In this document: positions 16,412 through 27,200 of the stretch, one piece after another
Layout of the letters: each line of letters begins with the position of its first letter
Numbering within the stretch: position 1 is the first letter of the stretch
Source: Flavobacterium ammoniigenes
GTDB lineage: Bacteria > Bacteroidota > Bacteroidia > Flavobacteriales > Flavobacteriaceae
Direction: 5' to 3'
Assembly (NCBI RefSeq): GCF_020886055.1
Contig: NZ_AP025184.1
Location: 744,001-808,000 of the forward strand
Length of the DNA: 64,000 nt
The notes under the pieces: model-generated
What the model was told of the DNA's origin: nothing
The model's database searches: none
What the model saw: only the letters and a program-made list of their open reading frames with translations
Program-made: the position numbers and the translations under genes

Positions 16412-19228
16412 ATGAGAGTATACTTACTTTTTTTGACCTTGTTTTTTTGTAGCATTTCATTTGCTCAAAATTCAATTTCAGGTACTGTTTCAGACAGTAA
16501 AAAACAACCTATCCCAGGAGCCAACATTAAAGTTGTTGGAACCAATTCAGGGGCAATTAGTGATTTTGACGGAAAATTTGTTTTAAACACGTCTCAAAAA
16601 TTACCATTTCAAATTGAAATTTCTGCCTTAGGTTTCGGATCTAAAAAAATTAGTGTTACAACCGCTAATCAAAAAGTGAGTGTAACGCTTCAAGATGAAG
16701 AAACAAAATTAAATGAAATTGTTGTTTCTGCATCTAGAACTCCAGAGCGTGTTTTAGAATCTCCTGTAACCATTGAAAGAATGGGTATTGCTGATATCAA
16801 GAAAACAGCTTCGGCCACTTTTTACGAGGGATTAGAAAACTTGAAAGAGGTTCAAATGAACACAAGTAGTATGTCTTTCAAATCAATAAACACAAGAGGT
16901 TTTGCTACTGTAGCAAACGTTCGTTTCATGCAATTAGTGGATGGAATGGATAACTCTTCTCCATTATTGAACTTTGTGATTGGAAACATGATCGGTGTTT
17001 CTGAAATTGATGTTCAGAGTGTGGAATTGCTTCCAGGAGCTTCATCTGCTTTGTATGGTGCCAATGCGTTTAATGGAATTTTGTTCATGAATAGTAAAAG
17101 TCCATTTACAAGTCAAGGAATTAGAGCGTATGCTAAATATGGTCAAACTAGTCAACAAGCGGCTGGGGTTAATGATTATTTAGATTATGGTGTTAGAATG
17201 GCTAAAGCTTTTAGTCCTTATTTTGCAGCTAAAGCCAACTTCACTTACATGAAAGCGACCGATTGGTATGCAACTAATTATGATGATAAAACAACTTTTG
17301 GACGCGATAGAGGTCATATTAATTATGATGGTATTAACGTTTATGGAGATGAAGTGTCTACTAATATTAAAGGAGTAGGTAATGCATTGGCTTCAATGGG
17401 AAGAATCCCTGCAGGAGCTGTAAATTTATTGCCAAACACCAATGTAAGTAGAACGGGATACAATGAGATTGATTTGACAGATAATAAAGCGTCCAATACA
17501 AAAATTGATTTCTCTTTCCATTTACGCCCATTTGGAGATGAGAAATTAGAAGTAATTTGGCAAAGTAAATTTGGTTTTGGTAACGCTGTGTATCAAGGAG
17601 CCAATAGATATTATTTGAATAACTTTTTTATGCAACAACATAAATTGGAGTTCAAAGGGAAAAACTTTTTTGTTAGAGGATATACTACTACTGAAGATGG
17701 TGGTAAATCATACGATATGTTGTTCACAGGGATTAATGTGAACCGTCAATGGAAAGCCGATAGCCAATGGTTTGGAGAATATGCAGGAGCATATATTTCT
17801 TCAACTTTAGGAGGTATGACTCCTGAAAACGCGCACAAAGTGGCTAGATCAGTTGCAGATACAGGAAGATTGTTACCGGGTTCAGCTGGATTTAAAACAG
17901 CCTTTGATAAAGTTACCAATGAAGCCAGTGTACTTTCTGGATCTAAATTAGTGGATAATTCAAGAATTTACCACTCTGATGCTAATTACAACTTTAAAGA
18001 CGTGATCAAATTTGCTGAGATTCAAGTTGGAGGATCGTTTAGAGCGTATCAATTGAATTCTTCAGGTAGAATTTATACTGATGCTGATGGACCAATCAAT
18101 TACAATGAATATGGTGCATATACTCAATTAACAAAAAAATTAGTGGATGACAGATTGAAATTTACGGGATCTATTCGTTATGATAAATCTAAAAATTTCG
18201 AAGGAAATTATTCACCAAGAGTATCCTTAGTGTATTCTGCTGGAGAAAGTAGAAAACACAATTTCAGAGCGTCATTCCAAACAGGTTTTAGAAATCCATC
18301 TACTCAAGATCAGTATATTGGATTTAATGTTGGAAGTGCAATTTTGTTAGGATCAGCTCCTGATAACTTGACACGATATAAAGAAACTTTACCAGTTTCA
18401 ACGACAACAGGTCAGTTTTTTGCTGGTGGAACATCGGTTAATATTACGGGGTTGAATGCCTACAATAATTCTTATACTGCAGCTTCAGTTGCAGCGCTTA
18501 CAGCAACAGGAAATCCTGCATTATTGAAAAAAACCAATTTAGCTTTTGTAAAACCTGAAGAAGTAAAAGCAATCGAATTAGGATACCGTTCTTTTATTAA
18601 AGATATGTCTGTAGATATTAATGGTTACTATAATGTATATAATAACTTTATTGGAAACTTAAATGTAGTGGCGCCATTATATGGTAAAGCACAAGATGCT
18701 CCAAATCCAGCTGGGGGAGCAACTGATTTAGGTACACAATCACTTCACGCTTTAACAAACGGTAATTATAGAGCATTCCAATTATATACTAATACAAAAG
18801 TAGAAATCAAGTCACTTGGTTTTGGTTTAGGATTAGCTAAAAAAGTGTACAAAGACTTTGAATTAGGTGTGAATTATAATTATGCTGAATTTAATTTTGA
18901 TCAATCTCAAGACGCAAGTTTTGAAGCAGGATTTAACACTCCTAAACACAGAGTTAAAGCTTCATTTGGTAATGAAAAATTATTTGAAAATTTTGGATTT
19001 AATGTAAGCGGAAGATGGAATAGTGAGTACTTATGGCAATCTACAATGGCAGATGGCATGATTGCTTCAGCTACAGTTATTGACGCTCAGGTAAACTATG
19101 TTTTCCCAAAATTAAAATCAACTCTAAAAATTGGAGCAGCTAATATTGGAGGTAAAGAATACATTCAGGTATTAGGAGCAGGATCAATTGGTCAACAATA
19201 TTTCGCTTCATGGACTATTAATCCATAA
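16412..19228 (+). CDS. TonB-dependent receptor with carboxypeptidase-regulatory-like domain
   Basis: A 938-residue outer-membrane receptor. A 19-residue signal peptide ends SISFAQ; residues about 20-95 form a CarboxypepD_reg-like domain (SGTVSDSKKQPIPGANIKV); the plug domain runs from about 105 to 230 with LNEIVVSASRTPERVLESPV and ALYGANAFNGILFM; the rest is the beta-barrel. It lacks the SusC N-terminal features and has no SusD beside it; instead the next gene is an SGNH lipoprotein 28 bp downstream. The ligand is unknown: size and plug resemble siderophore or small-molecule receptors more than glycan importers. Confidence 0.93.
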   Translation: MRVYLLFLTLFFCSISFAQNSISGTVSDSKKQPIPGANIKVVGTNSGAISDFDGKFVLNTSQKLPFQIEISALGFGSKKISVTTANQKVSVTLQDEETKLNEIVVSASRTPERVLESPVTIERMGIADIKKTASATFYEGLENLKEVQMNTSSMSFKSINTRGFATVANVRFMQLVDGMDNSSPLLNFVIGNMIGVSEIDVQSVELLPGASSALYGANAFNGILFMNSKSPFTSQGIRAYAKYGQTSQQAAGVNDYLDYGVRMAKAFSPYFAAKANFTYMKATDWYATNYDDKTTFGRDRGHINYDGINVYGDEVSTNIKGVGNALASMGRIPAGAVNLLPNTNVSRTGYNEIDLTDNKASNTKIDFSFHLRPFGDEKLEVIWQSKFGFGNAVYQGANRYYLNNFFMQQHKLEFKGKNFFVRGYTTTEDGGKSYDMLFTGINVNRQWKADSQWFGEYAGAYISSTLGGMTPENAHKVARSVADTGRLLPGSAGFKTAFDKVTNEASVLSGSKLVDNSRIYHSDANYNFKDVIKFAEIQVGGSFRAYQLNSSGRIYTDADGPINYNEYGAYTQLTKKLVDDRLKFTGSIRYDKSKNFEGNYSPRVSLVYSAGESRKHNFRASFQTGFRNPSTQDQYIGFNVGSAILLGSAPDNLTRYKETLPVSTTTGQFFAGGTSVNITGLNAYNNSYTAASVAALTATGNPALLKKTNLAFVKPEEVKAIELGYRSFIKDMSVDINGYYNVYNNFIGNLNVVAPLYGKAQDAPNPAGGATDLGTQSLHALTNGNYRAFQLYTNTKVEIKSLGFGLGLAKKVYKDFELGVNYNYAEFNFDQSQDASFEAGFNTPKHRVKASFGNEKLFENFGFNVSGRWNSEYLWQSTMADGMIASATVIDAQVNYVFPKLKSTLKIGAANIGGKEYIQVLGAGSIGQQYFASWTINP

Positions 19229-19256
19229 TTTGACTATTAATTAAAAAAATACAATT

Positions 19257-20816
19257 ATGATAAAAAATTTCAAATGGCTATTATTGGTTTCATTGACCTT
19301 TGTAGCATGTACTAATAATGACGATATACTTGTACTGGAGGAACCTGTTTCGGCAGGGTCGGCTAATTTTACAAAATATGTTGCTCTTGGGGATTCATTT
19401 GCCGCAGGATATAGTGATGGGGCTTTGTTTGTTGAAGGTCAAAAAGGCGCCTATCCCAATATATTGGCTCAGCAATTTGCTGCTGCTGGAGGGGGTGCGT
19501 TTAGTACGCCATTAATGGCAGATAATATAGGCGGACTTTTATTAGGAGGGAATGTTATAGCAGGACAACGTTTGTATTTCAACGGATCGGCTCCAGTTGC
19601 TGTTTCAGGTGCGCCATCAACAAATGTAGCAACGAAGTTAACAGGGCCGTTTAATAATTTAGGTGTGCCGGGTGCTAAAAGTTACCATTTAGTTGCGGCT
19701 GGTTATGGAAATGTTGCTGGTGTAGCTGCAGGATTGGCTAATCCATATTATGCTCGTTTTGCAACTTCTGCTACATCAACTGTCTTAGCTGATGCTGTAG
19801 CCCAAACACCTACTTTCTTTTCTTTATGGATTGGAGGTAATGATGTATTAGGATATGCTACCTCTGGAGGAATTGGTGTCAATCGAACAGGAAATGTAGA
19901 TCCTTCATCATATGGTTCAAATGATATTACTGACCCAGGAGTTTTTGCATATGCTTATAATGCATTAATTACCAATTTAACAGCTAATAGCGCTAAAGGA
20001 GTTGTGGCTAATTTACCATATGTGAGTACATTGCCTTATTTTACGACAGTGCCTTTTAATCCATTATCTACATCAGTACTTGGTGGCGGTAACGTAGCAG
20101 TTGGTCAAGCAACAATTACACAATTGAATACCTTATTATACGGTCCTTTAAAATCTGCATTAACCTATTTTGGAGCAGGTGATAGAATCAATTTGCTTTC
20201 TACTACAGTAGCCAATCCTGTTCTTATTAAAGACGAATCATTGCCTAACTTATCAGCACAATTAACAGCTGCTTTTACTCCAACATTAGGGGCTCAAACG
20301 GCGGCTTTTTATGGAGCTGTTTTTGGTCAAGCGCGTCAAGCAACTGCTACAGACTTAGTGTTGTTGCCAACGCAATCTGCAATTGGTGCTGCTCCAACTG
20401 CCACTAACTCTGGATTAGGTATCGCGCCACCATCTCCATTAGATAAATTTGGAATCACATTTCCGTTGCAAGATACGCATGTGTTAATTCCGTCTGAGAT
20501 AGCTGAAATTAAAGTTGCTACAGATGCTTATAATGTAAGTATTAAAGCTATAGCAGATGCTAAAGGCTTAGCTTTTGTGGATGCAAAAGCAATCATGGAT
20601 AAATTATCAACTACAGGAATTGTAGGAAATAATTTTACAATGACCTCTTCTTATGTTTTTGGAGGTTCTTTCTCTTTAGACGGAGTTCACCCAAGCCCAA
20701 GAGGATATGCGCTTATTGCTAATGCATTTATAGATGCAATTAACTCAAAATATTCTTCTACTTTAAAGAAAGTAGACCTTGGAAAATACAGAATTTTATT
20801 CCCAGCTAGTTTGTAA
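19257..20816 (+). CDS. SGNH/GDSL-hydrolase-family lipoprotein
   Basis: A 519-residue lipoprotein (lipobox Cys18 in LTFVAC). SGNH blocks are all visible: block I VALGDSFAAGYSDG (nucleophilic Ser), block II Gly in LGVPGAKSYH, block III WIGGNDVLGY, and block V DGVHPSPRGYA with the Asp-x-x-His pair close to the C-terminus. This predicts an esterase or lipase anchored in the outer membrane. The region between blocks I and V is long and Ala/Gly-rich. It follows a TonB-dependent receptor by 28 bp, in the place usually taken by SusD, so it may release or bind the receptor's ligand (inference). Confidence 0.9.
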   Translation: MIKNFKWLLLVSLTFVACTNNDDILVLEEPVSAGSANFTKYVALGDSFAAGYSDGALFVEGQKGAYPNILAQQFAAAGGGAFSTPLMADNIGGLLLGGNVIAGQRLYFNGSAPVAVSGAPSTNVATKLTGPFNNLGVPGAKSYHLVAAGYGNVAGVAAGLANPYYARFATSATSTVLADAVAQTPTFFSLWIGGNDVLGYATSGGIGVNRTGNVDPSSYGSNDITDPGVFAYAYNALITNLTANSAKGVVANLPYVSTLPYFTTVPFNPLSTSVLGGGNVAVGQATITQLNTLLYGPLKSALTYFGAGDRINLLSTTVANPVLIKDESLPNLSAQLTAAFTPTLGAQTAAFYGAVFGQARQATATDLVLLPTQSAIGAAPTATNSGLGIAPPSPLDKFGITFPLQDTHVLIPSEIAEIKVATDAYNVSIKAIADAKGLAFVDAKAIMDKLSTTGIVGNNFTMTSSYVFGGSFSLDGVHPSPRGYALIANAFIDAINSKYSSTLKKVDLGKYRILFPASL

Positions 20817-20841
20817 TCAAATTGCTTACATAATTCAAAAT

Positions 20842-20874
20842 AAAAAACCACTACACTTAAGTAGTGGTTTTTTT
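20842..20874 (+). terminator. Terminator after the SGNH lipoprotein gene
   Basis: A 13-bp perfect stem AAAAAACCACTAC/GTAGTGGTTTTTT (20842-20854 with 20861-20873) with a 6-nt loop, ending in a T-run. Confidence 0.85.
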
Positions 20875-20914
20875 ATTTACAGGAAAAATACCCTGATTTT
20901 TTTAAAAAAAATTA

Positions 20915-20943
20915 TTGATTTTATATTTTAAAAATTATCTTTG
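20915..20943 (+). promoter_or_regulatory. Promoter of atpD-atpC
   Basis: TTG at 20915-20917 and TATCTTTG at 20936-20943, separated by 18 bp, make one of the best promoter matches in the window. The leader to the atpD ATG is about 80 nt. Confidence 0.7.
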
Positions 20944-21024
20944 CACTCTGTAAAAAGTATTTAATCGAGGACTTTCGGTTAAGTCCATTTCATAAACCTA
21001 AATAGCTATTTAATAAATACATAA

Positions 21025-22539
<1,515 letters not shown>

Positions 22540-22613
22540 TCAATTAGCACTTTGTAATTAGGATTATTAAGGTAATACTAATCACTTAGAACTAGTTACT
22601 AATCACTAAAAAA

Positions 22614-22895
22614 ATGATTTTAGAAATAGTATCACCAGAGGCAAAGTTATTTTCAGGAGAGATTACTTCATTATACCTCCCAGGAGTTGATGGAGATTTT
22701 CAAATCTTGAACAATCACGCGCCAATTGTTTCTTTGCTTAAGAAAGGGACTGTAAAAATTGCAGCGCCAAGTTTTACGCTTTCTAAAGAAGCATCAGCTA
22801 AATTAACGAAAGTAAATGACCAATTGTACACTTTAGCAGTGGAGTCAGGAACAATCGAAATGAAAGACAATAAAGTAATTCTATTAGCGGACTAA
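22614..22895 (+). CDS. atpC: ATP synthase F1 subunit epsilon (short form)
   Basis: At 93 residues this holds only the N-terminal beta-sandwich of the epsilon subunit (LEIVSPEAKLFSGEITSLYLPG, then FQILNNHAPIVSLLKKG), which binds the gamma subunit and c-ring. The C-terminal two-helix domain, which in E. coli (about 139 residues) inhibits ATP hydrolysis, is absent: the frame stops after KVILLAD. Short epsilon subunits are usual in Bacteroidota. It lies 74 bp after atpD and before a terminator. Confidence 0.95.
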   Translation: MILEIVSPEAKLFSGEITSLYLPGVDGDFQILNNHAPIVSLLKKGTVKIAAPSFTLSKEASAKLTKVNDQLYTLAVESGTIEMKDNKVILLAD

Positions 22896-22913
22896 TACGA
22901 ATTAAGATGTATA

Positions 22914-22943
22914 AAAAAAGCCTAACATTTGTTAGGCTTTTTT
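22914..22943 (+). terminator. Bidirectional terminator between atpC and the DoxX-like gene
   Basis: A 13-bp stem AAAAAAGCCTAAC/GTTAGGCTTTTTT (22914-22926 with 22931-22943) with a 4-nt loop. A-run and T-run on either side allow termination of both convergent transcripts. Confidence 0.85.
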
Positions 22944-22954
22944 GTTTTATACCA

Positions 22955-23401
22955 TTACTGTTGAGAGCAATAATTACTATTGTGTTTTCCTGCTATAACC
23001 AAAGCGCCAGCAACCAAAACCAGATTTTTGATAATGTATTGACCTACTAGAGTTGGACGGTACGGAAATGCATCAAAACAAGCCTCTGTTAAAATAAATA
23101 ATGGGAAAATAGTAGCAATCATATGCAACAACAATAATACTATGGTTAGCGGCACTAATCGTTTGATCAATAGTCCTAATCCAATTAGTACTTCGCACAG
23201 TCCAAGTACTGGAATGAAAATTTCCGGCTTGAACCAAAAAACAGTTTCCTCTACTAGATCACCTGCAGGGCTTATACCGATTATTTTTAATGCGCCAAAC
23301 CAAATGTAAACAATGGCTAAAGCGATTCGCATTATGATAATGCTATGTCGTTCAATTTTTTCACTAAAGGAACTATAGAAGGAGTTGAAATGTTGTGTCA
23401 T
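22955..23401 (-). CDS. DoxX/DUF417-like small membrane protein
   Basis: A 148-residue integral membrane protein with four hydrophobic segments. The first contains IIIMRIALAIVYIWFGALKI, typical of DoxX-like and YkgB/DUF417 proteins; EVLIGLGLLIKRL and a PTLVGQYIIKNLVLVAGAL segment also match. Function in this group is not established; some members act with respiratory or redox-stress systems. It is downstream of the PAP2-like operon on the same strand but is separated from it by a strong terminator, so it is probably transcribed separately. Confidence 0.8.
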   Translation of the reverse strand: MTQHFNSFYSSFSEKIERHSIIIMRIALAIVYIWFGALKIIGISPAGDLVEETVFWFKPEIFIPVLGLCEVLIGLGLLIKRLVPLTIVLLLLHMIATIFPLFILTEACFDAFPYRPTLVGQYIIKNLVLVAGALVIAGKHNSNYCSQQ

Positions 23402-23419
23402 GAGAAACAGATTTAAAAA

Positions 23420-23460
23420 TTAAAAAATCTCAAGCAAATAGTTTCTATTTGCTTGAGATT
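23420..23460 (-). terminator. Terminator of the PAP2-like/outer-membrane operon
   Basis: A perfect 16-bp stem (23426-23441 with 23445-23460) with a 3-nt loop. On the minus strand it is followed by a T-run, so it ends the transcript coming from 27 kb. Confidence 0.85.
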
Positions 23461-23509
23461 CGTTGAAAATAAAACAAACCACTTATTTAATTTTCAACTT
23501 ATAGGTAAT

Positions 23510-25054
23510 TTATTCTGCACCGTCAATACGAGCTCTTGCAACAGCAAATCCACCTACGGTTTCTCCAAGCAATAATCCTTGCTCACAATCACTACGATAG
23601 TGAATGGCTCCAAACAAACGAGAGTTAGAGGCATCTTTGGCCAAGGCTTTAAATTCAGTTGCTTTAGCAGGAATGATATGAGATAATACTGTCGCCGCCG
23701 CTCCACTAAAAGTAGAGTGACCCGATACATAAGCAGGGAAATTAGGAATACCTGTCAAGGTTTTGATGGAGGTATCCATTTGTGTTGGTCTTGGATTAAA
23801 ATAATAGTATTTGGTATTCCAACAACTAATAGCGGCATCCATCAAAGTAAGATTCAATAGCGCCATATTTCTTGCCCAACGCACTTCACTATAATTTTGT
23901 GGTACAAAGGCATCTGCTGCAATAGCATTCCAATGTCCTGGCGGTGTATAGGTTCCTACTCCATCAGCCCAAAAGGTTACAATTTCCATTTCTTTTCGAG
24001 TGGCATTTTGGCTAAACTTTTTTACCTCGGCTAACTCGTTAGCAAATTGAACTGATTTTGTTGATGGTGGTGGAACAGGACGGCTTGCTAATATATCTGA
24101 AGGCGACATTAAGAACGAACGAACATTTCCAAACAAAGGTAACATTGGCGGTCTAGCTGGTAAGTCCAAAGACAACCATGGTGTTTCTCCTGTAGCGCTT
24201 GTTTGGGTTTGTAATTGGGTCCAAAGGGTTTGATTCCCAACGGCAGCTCCCATTCCGTCACCAGCGGCTCTTGTGATGTATTTAGCGGCAATTTTTCTAC
24301 CTAAAATAATTCCAGTATCAATGTCACTACGCACGTTAGCTCCACTAATAATTCGGTATAATTTTTCCTCCTCGGCTTTGCCATTGATATAAGCAATTTC
24401 TGTTGGGAACAATAATTTCAATAACTCCACAGTAACTCCTGCTAATACGCCATCTTCAGAAGGGTAAGAAGGCAAGCTGCTCTTTGGAATTAACACATTC
24501 AAAGTATTGTCTGCTACATACGGAGCTACTCTATTGTATAATTTTTTATAATGCCAAGTGGCTACTAAAGCATCATATTGCGCTGCACTCACATAGGCAT
24601 AGGCACGTGCCGCATATGGGGGATTTGAAAAAGGGAATGGAGTACTTGCAAAAGGATTGGCTGAAGATGGGGTTGGGTAGGTACCATCAGCATTTTGGTA
24701 AGGAGGTAAATTGTGCTTAGCCACTAAGGTGCGCATGATTTCGTTCCAACGCAATACACTTCCTGCGCTCCAGTATTTTATAATTGCTTTTTGTTCGGCA
24801 GTAATATTGGCTTGATAGCTTTTAATTTCGTTTATTTCTCTAGTAAATGCCGCATTAGAAGTCGCTACGGGAGCCTCCAAACTAAATTCATCTGGAGCGC
24901 TCAGTAAAATTGGTCGCCATGTTCCCGCTAGATCATCATTTTTAGTAGGAATTAGCATTGGATAATTTTCAGAACGATCATAAATTTCACTGCTACAAGA
25001 AAAAAGTGAGGCTAATGAAACAAGGGCAAAAAGAGTGATAACTATATTTTTCAT
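23510..25054 (-). CDS. PAP2/vanadium-haloperoxidase-superfamily lipoprotein
   Basis: A 514-residue exported lipoprotein (lipobox Cys20 in SLFSC). The C-terminal 120 residues carry the three PAP2 motifs: KYYYFNPRP (K-x6-RP) near 415-423, YVSGH near 440-446, and SRLFGAIHYRSD (SR-x5-H-x3-D) near 475-486. The fold is shared by acid phosphatases and vanadium-dependent haloperoxidases; length and the long helical N-terminal part favour the haloperoxidase-like group, but halide chemistry cannot be proven from sequence. The ATG at 25052-25054 gives a clean lipoprotein signal; the frame extends 17 codons further into the upstream gene without a signal sequence. One base separates it from the upstream barrel gene, so it is the last gene of a three-gene operon. 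Confidence 0.88.
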   Translation of the reverse strand: MKNIVITLFALVSLASLFSCSSEIYDRSENYPMLIPTKNDDLAGTWRPILLSAPDEFSLEAPVATSNAAFTREINEIKSYQANITAEQKAIIKYWSAGSVLRWNEIMRTLVAKHNLPPYQNADGTYPTPSSANPFASTPFPFSNPPYAARAYAYVSAAQYDALVATWHYKKLYNRVAPYVADNTLNVLIPKSSLPSYPSEDGVLAGVTVELLKLLFPTEIAYINGKAEEEKLYRIISGANVRSDIDTGIILGRKIAAKYITRAAGDGMGAAVGNQTLWTQLQTQTSATGETPWLSLDLPARPPMLPLFGNVRSFLMSPSDILASRPVPPPSTKSVQFANELAEVKKFSQNATRKEMEIVTFWADGVGTYTPPGHWNAIAADAFVPQNYSEVRWARNMALLNLTLMDAAISCWNTKYYYFNPRPTQMDTSIKTLTGIPNFPAYVSGHSTFSGAAATVLSHIIPAKATEFKALAKDASNSRLFGAIHYRSDCEQGLLLGETVGGFAVARARIDGAE

Positions 25055-25055
25055 G

Positions 25056-25958
25056 TTATTTTTTGTTGAAGTTGATAATATAAAAGAATCCCGCATACAC
25101 TGCATTGGTTTGTCCTATATTGCGTCCGTCCAATACACGATTGAATCCGCTCACAAGAGAAAGCTCTGGTTTTTTTGGAAAAGTATATTTGGTGTGCACA
25201 CCCACTTTAACAGCATTCATTGCATTGCTTGGGAAGGGCATATTGTTTTTGGTAATATCAAATCCAACTTGAGTTACTTGATTGTCAACAAATGCTTCGG
25301 CAATCAAACGACTAGAACGGTAACCCATTCTGAAATTGACATTGATAACATCGGGCATAGCAACTTCGTTAGAGTGAATCATTTCAGTGGTAAAGTAAGC
25401 GTTTCGGTCTATTGTAATTTTAGCTCTTTTCATGTACGCACCCGAAAGCGTAGTGAAAAAGTTGCCTCTTTGATAGTCTCCCATCAAACGAAAAGTTCCT
25501 GTTTTACTTTGTAATCCAATACTTAATGGTAAAAAGTCAGCGACATAGTTGGTTGTCGGAACCGAAATACCTGCAATCGTATATAACGAATAGGTCGCTC
25601 CACCAATCGTTTTTTCAATGGGCATATATTTTATAGTGGCAGAGAAATCTTGCAATCCGTTTTGGCCCTTCAATGTTCCCGCAGAAGCTTTGGTAGCAAT
25701 ATAAGGCAAACTCACAATTACGTTCAATTTGTCAGAAACACCATAGTTAGCATTGATACTGATATTGTTGTTTGAAACGGTTCCTAAATTTTGATTGTTT
25801 CTTTTAAAGGTGCCTTCCCAATAGTTATCCCAAGAACTGTATTGATAAACGGCACCCGTACAAAGTTGTTTTTTGCTCATCATAATACCGTCAATTTCGG
25901 TTTGAGCATTGGCTAATAATGTGCCTAAAAGAAGACAGCAGAAGTAAATTTGTTTCAT
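25056..25958 (-). CDS. Outer-membrane beta-barrel protein (transporter-like)
   Basis: A 300-residue exported protein with a signal peptide ending LLANAQ. The mature part is built of alternating amphipathic strands with turns such as NANYGVSDKLNVIVSLPYI, resembling the MetA/phenol-pathway-like barrels. I cannot assign a substrate. It lies between a second barrel gene (33 bp upstream) and the PAP2-like lipoprotein gene (1 bp downstream) in one operon, so the three products probably meet in the outer membrane. Confidence 0.75.
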   Translation of the reverse strand: MKQIYFCCLLLGTLLANAQTEIDGIMMSKKQLCTGAVYQYSSWDNYWEGTFKRNNQNLGTVSNNNISINANYGVSDKLNVIVSLPYIATKASAGTLKGQNGLQDFSATIKYMPIEKTIGGATYSLYTIAGISVPTTNYVADFLPLSIGLQSKTGTFRLMGDYQRGNFFTTLSGAYMKRAKITIDRNAYFTTEMIHSNEVAMPDVINVNFRMGYRSSRLIAEAFVDNQVTQVGFDITKNNMPFPSNAMNAVKVGVHTKYTFPKKPELSLVSGFNRVLDGRNIGQTNAVYAGFFYIINFNKK

Positions 25959-25991
25959 TTGTTAGTATAGTTTAATTGTAGAATTTATTAG

Positions 25992-27200
25992 TTATAAATG
26001 GGTAACACTCATTTTCATATTCTTGTACATGGTAAAACGATAGGTATAACCAAGATTGATTGAGTAGTCTGCAAAAGCAGCATCACCTTGTACATGAACG
26101 TAGTTTGCCGGATTAGCAATTCGAGCATTTTGGATTTTTTGATCTGCAATATCTGCAGCACTTTGAATTCTGTTTCTTACAATATTGTATGGAACAAATA
26201 ATGTAATGCCGTGTTTTCCTTTTCGGTAAGAAATTCCAGATTCAACAGCAATAACATAGCCCGGTCTTCTATAGGCTACTTGACCTCCAATGGCATCATA
26301 TGCGGGAATACCTTCAATTCGTCCCGCTAAAGAAACACTAAGATTATTTTTTTTGTCTACTGTAGTCATCACTCCTGCTCTACCAAAATATTGATCTGGA
26401 CTTGCATAAAGATTGTAACCATCCAAACCTAGTTTAGCAGCCGATTTAAAGGTTCCGTTCGATTCTCTAGGGTTAAATAAATAGTAACCATTGGCAAATC
26501 CATACCATTTTCCAATTAATTTTCGGAATCCTTGAAATTCCAAAGAAACTCCAATACCACCGTCTCCTGGTTGAATAGCTTGATCCATTACAACATTTTG
26601 AATGGTTCCATTGGCTTGTGGCGCATCGTCTGTTTCGTCATGACTTCCTGTATTTAATTTAACTCCAAGTCCCACCATGATATTTCCTTTTTCGGCTTTT
26701 TTTGGATCAAAAATCCAATAATTAGCGCTCAATCTGACATCTGCAAGACCTTGTGCATACACACTATATCTAAATATTTTAGCGGTTGGGCTAGTTTGTT
26801 TTAATACTTGTGATCTTTCATTATTTACATAAGGTATAGTGGCATTCAATTGTAAGCGATCAGAAGCACCATACGAAATTGAAAAGTCAGCAGCATGAGA
26901 ATAGATATTTACAGCATTTCCTAGTTCTTTACCATTGGCATCAAATCCACCTCCCGTTGTCTGACGTTGCGGTTGTTCTTCGGTTCCAACAAAATGTCTC
27001 CAAGAATGAAAATAACGATAGTTAGCACCAACTTGAAATTCTCCTTTTTGTAAATTATAGGAATTGGTAGAACATAGGCTAAGTCCACCCATTTGTCGAA
27101 CGGCAACACAGCCTTGAGCAGTAGTTTCTTGTGTAAAAATAACAGTTAAAATTATAGTAACTAGAATAAATATGCGGTTTATGAAGGTATAGTTTTTCAT
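25992..27200 (-). CDS. Outer-membrane beta-barrel protein, unknown function
   Basis: A 402-residue exported protein: N-terminal signal ending ETTAQG, then a small Cys-containing segment (GCVAVRQMGGLSLCS) and amphipathic strands such as GEFQVGANYRYFHSW and LQLNATIPYVNNERS, indicating an outer-membrane barrel related in style to the next gene. No named family is recognised with certainty. It is the first gene of the operon that ends with the PAP2-like lipoprotein and has a leader of about 240 nt. The ATG at 27198-27200 is the only start giving a complete signal peptide. Confidence 0.7.
   Translation of the reverse strand: MKNYTFINRIFILVTIILTVIFTQETTAQGCVAVRQMGGLSLCSTNSYNLQKGEFQVGANYRYFHSWRHFVGTEEQPQRQTTGGGFDANGKELGNAVNIYSHAADFSISYGASDRLQLNATIPYVNNERSQVLKQTSPTAKIFRYSVYAQGLADVRLSANYWIFDPKKAEKGNIMVGLGVKLNTGSHDETDDAPQANGTIQNVVMDQAIQPGDGGIGVSLEFQGFRKLIGKWYGFANGYYLFNPRESNGTFKSAAKLGLDGYNLYASPDQYFGRAGVMTTVDKKNNLSVSLAGRIEGIPAYDAIGGQVAYRRPGYVIAVESGISYRKGKHGITLFVPYNIVRNRIQSAADIADQKIQNARIANPANYVHVQGDAAFADYSINLGYTYRFTMYKNMKMSVTHL

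Noticed and set aside
25035..25514. A 159-codon open frame on the plus strand across the PAP2-like and barrel genes
   Set aside because: It is antisense to two genes with clear signal peptides and family motifs, and its translation looks like out-of-frame sequence with no domain.
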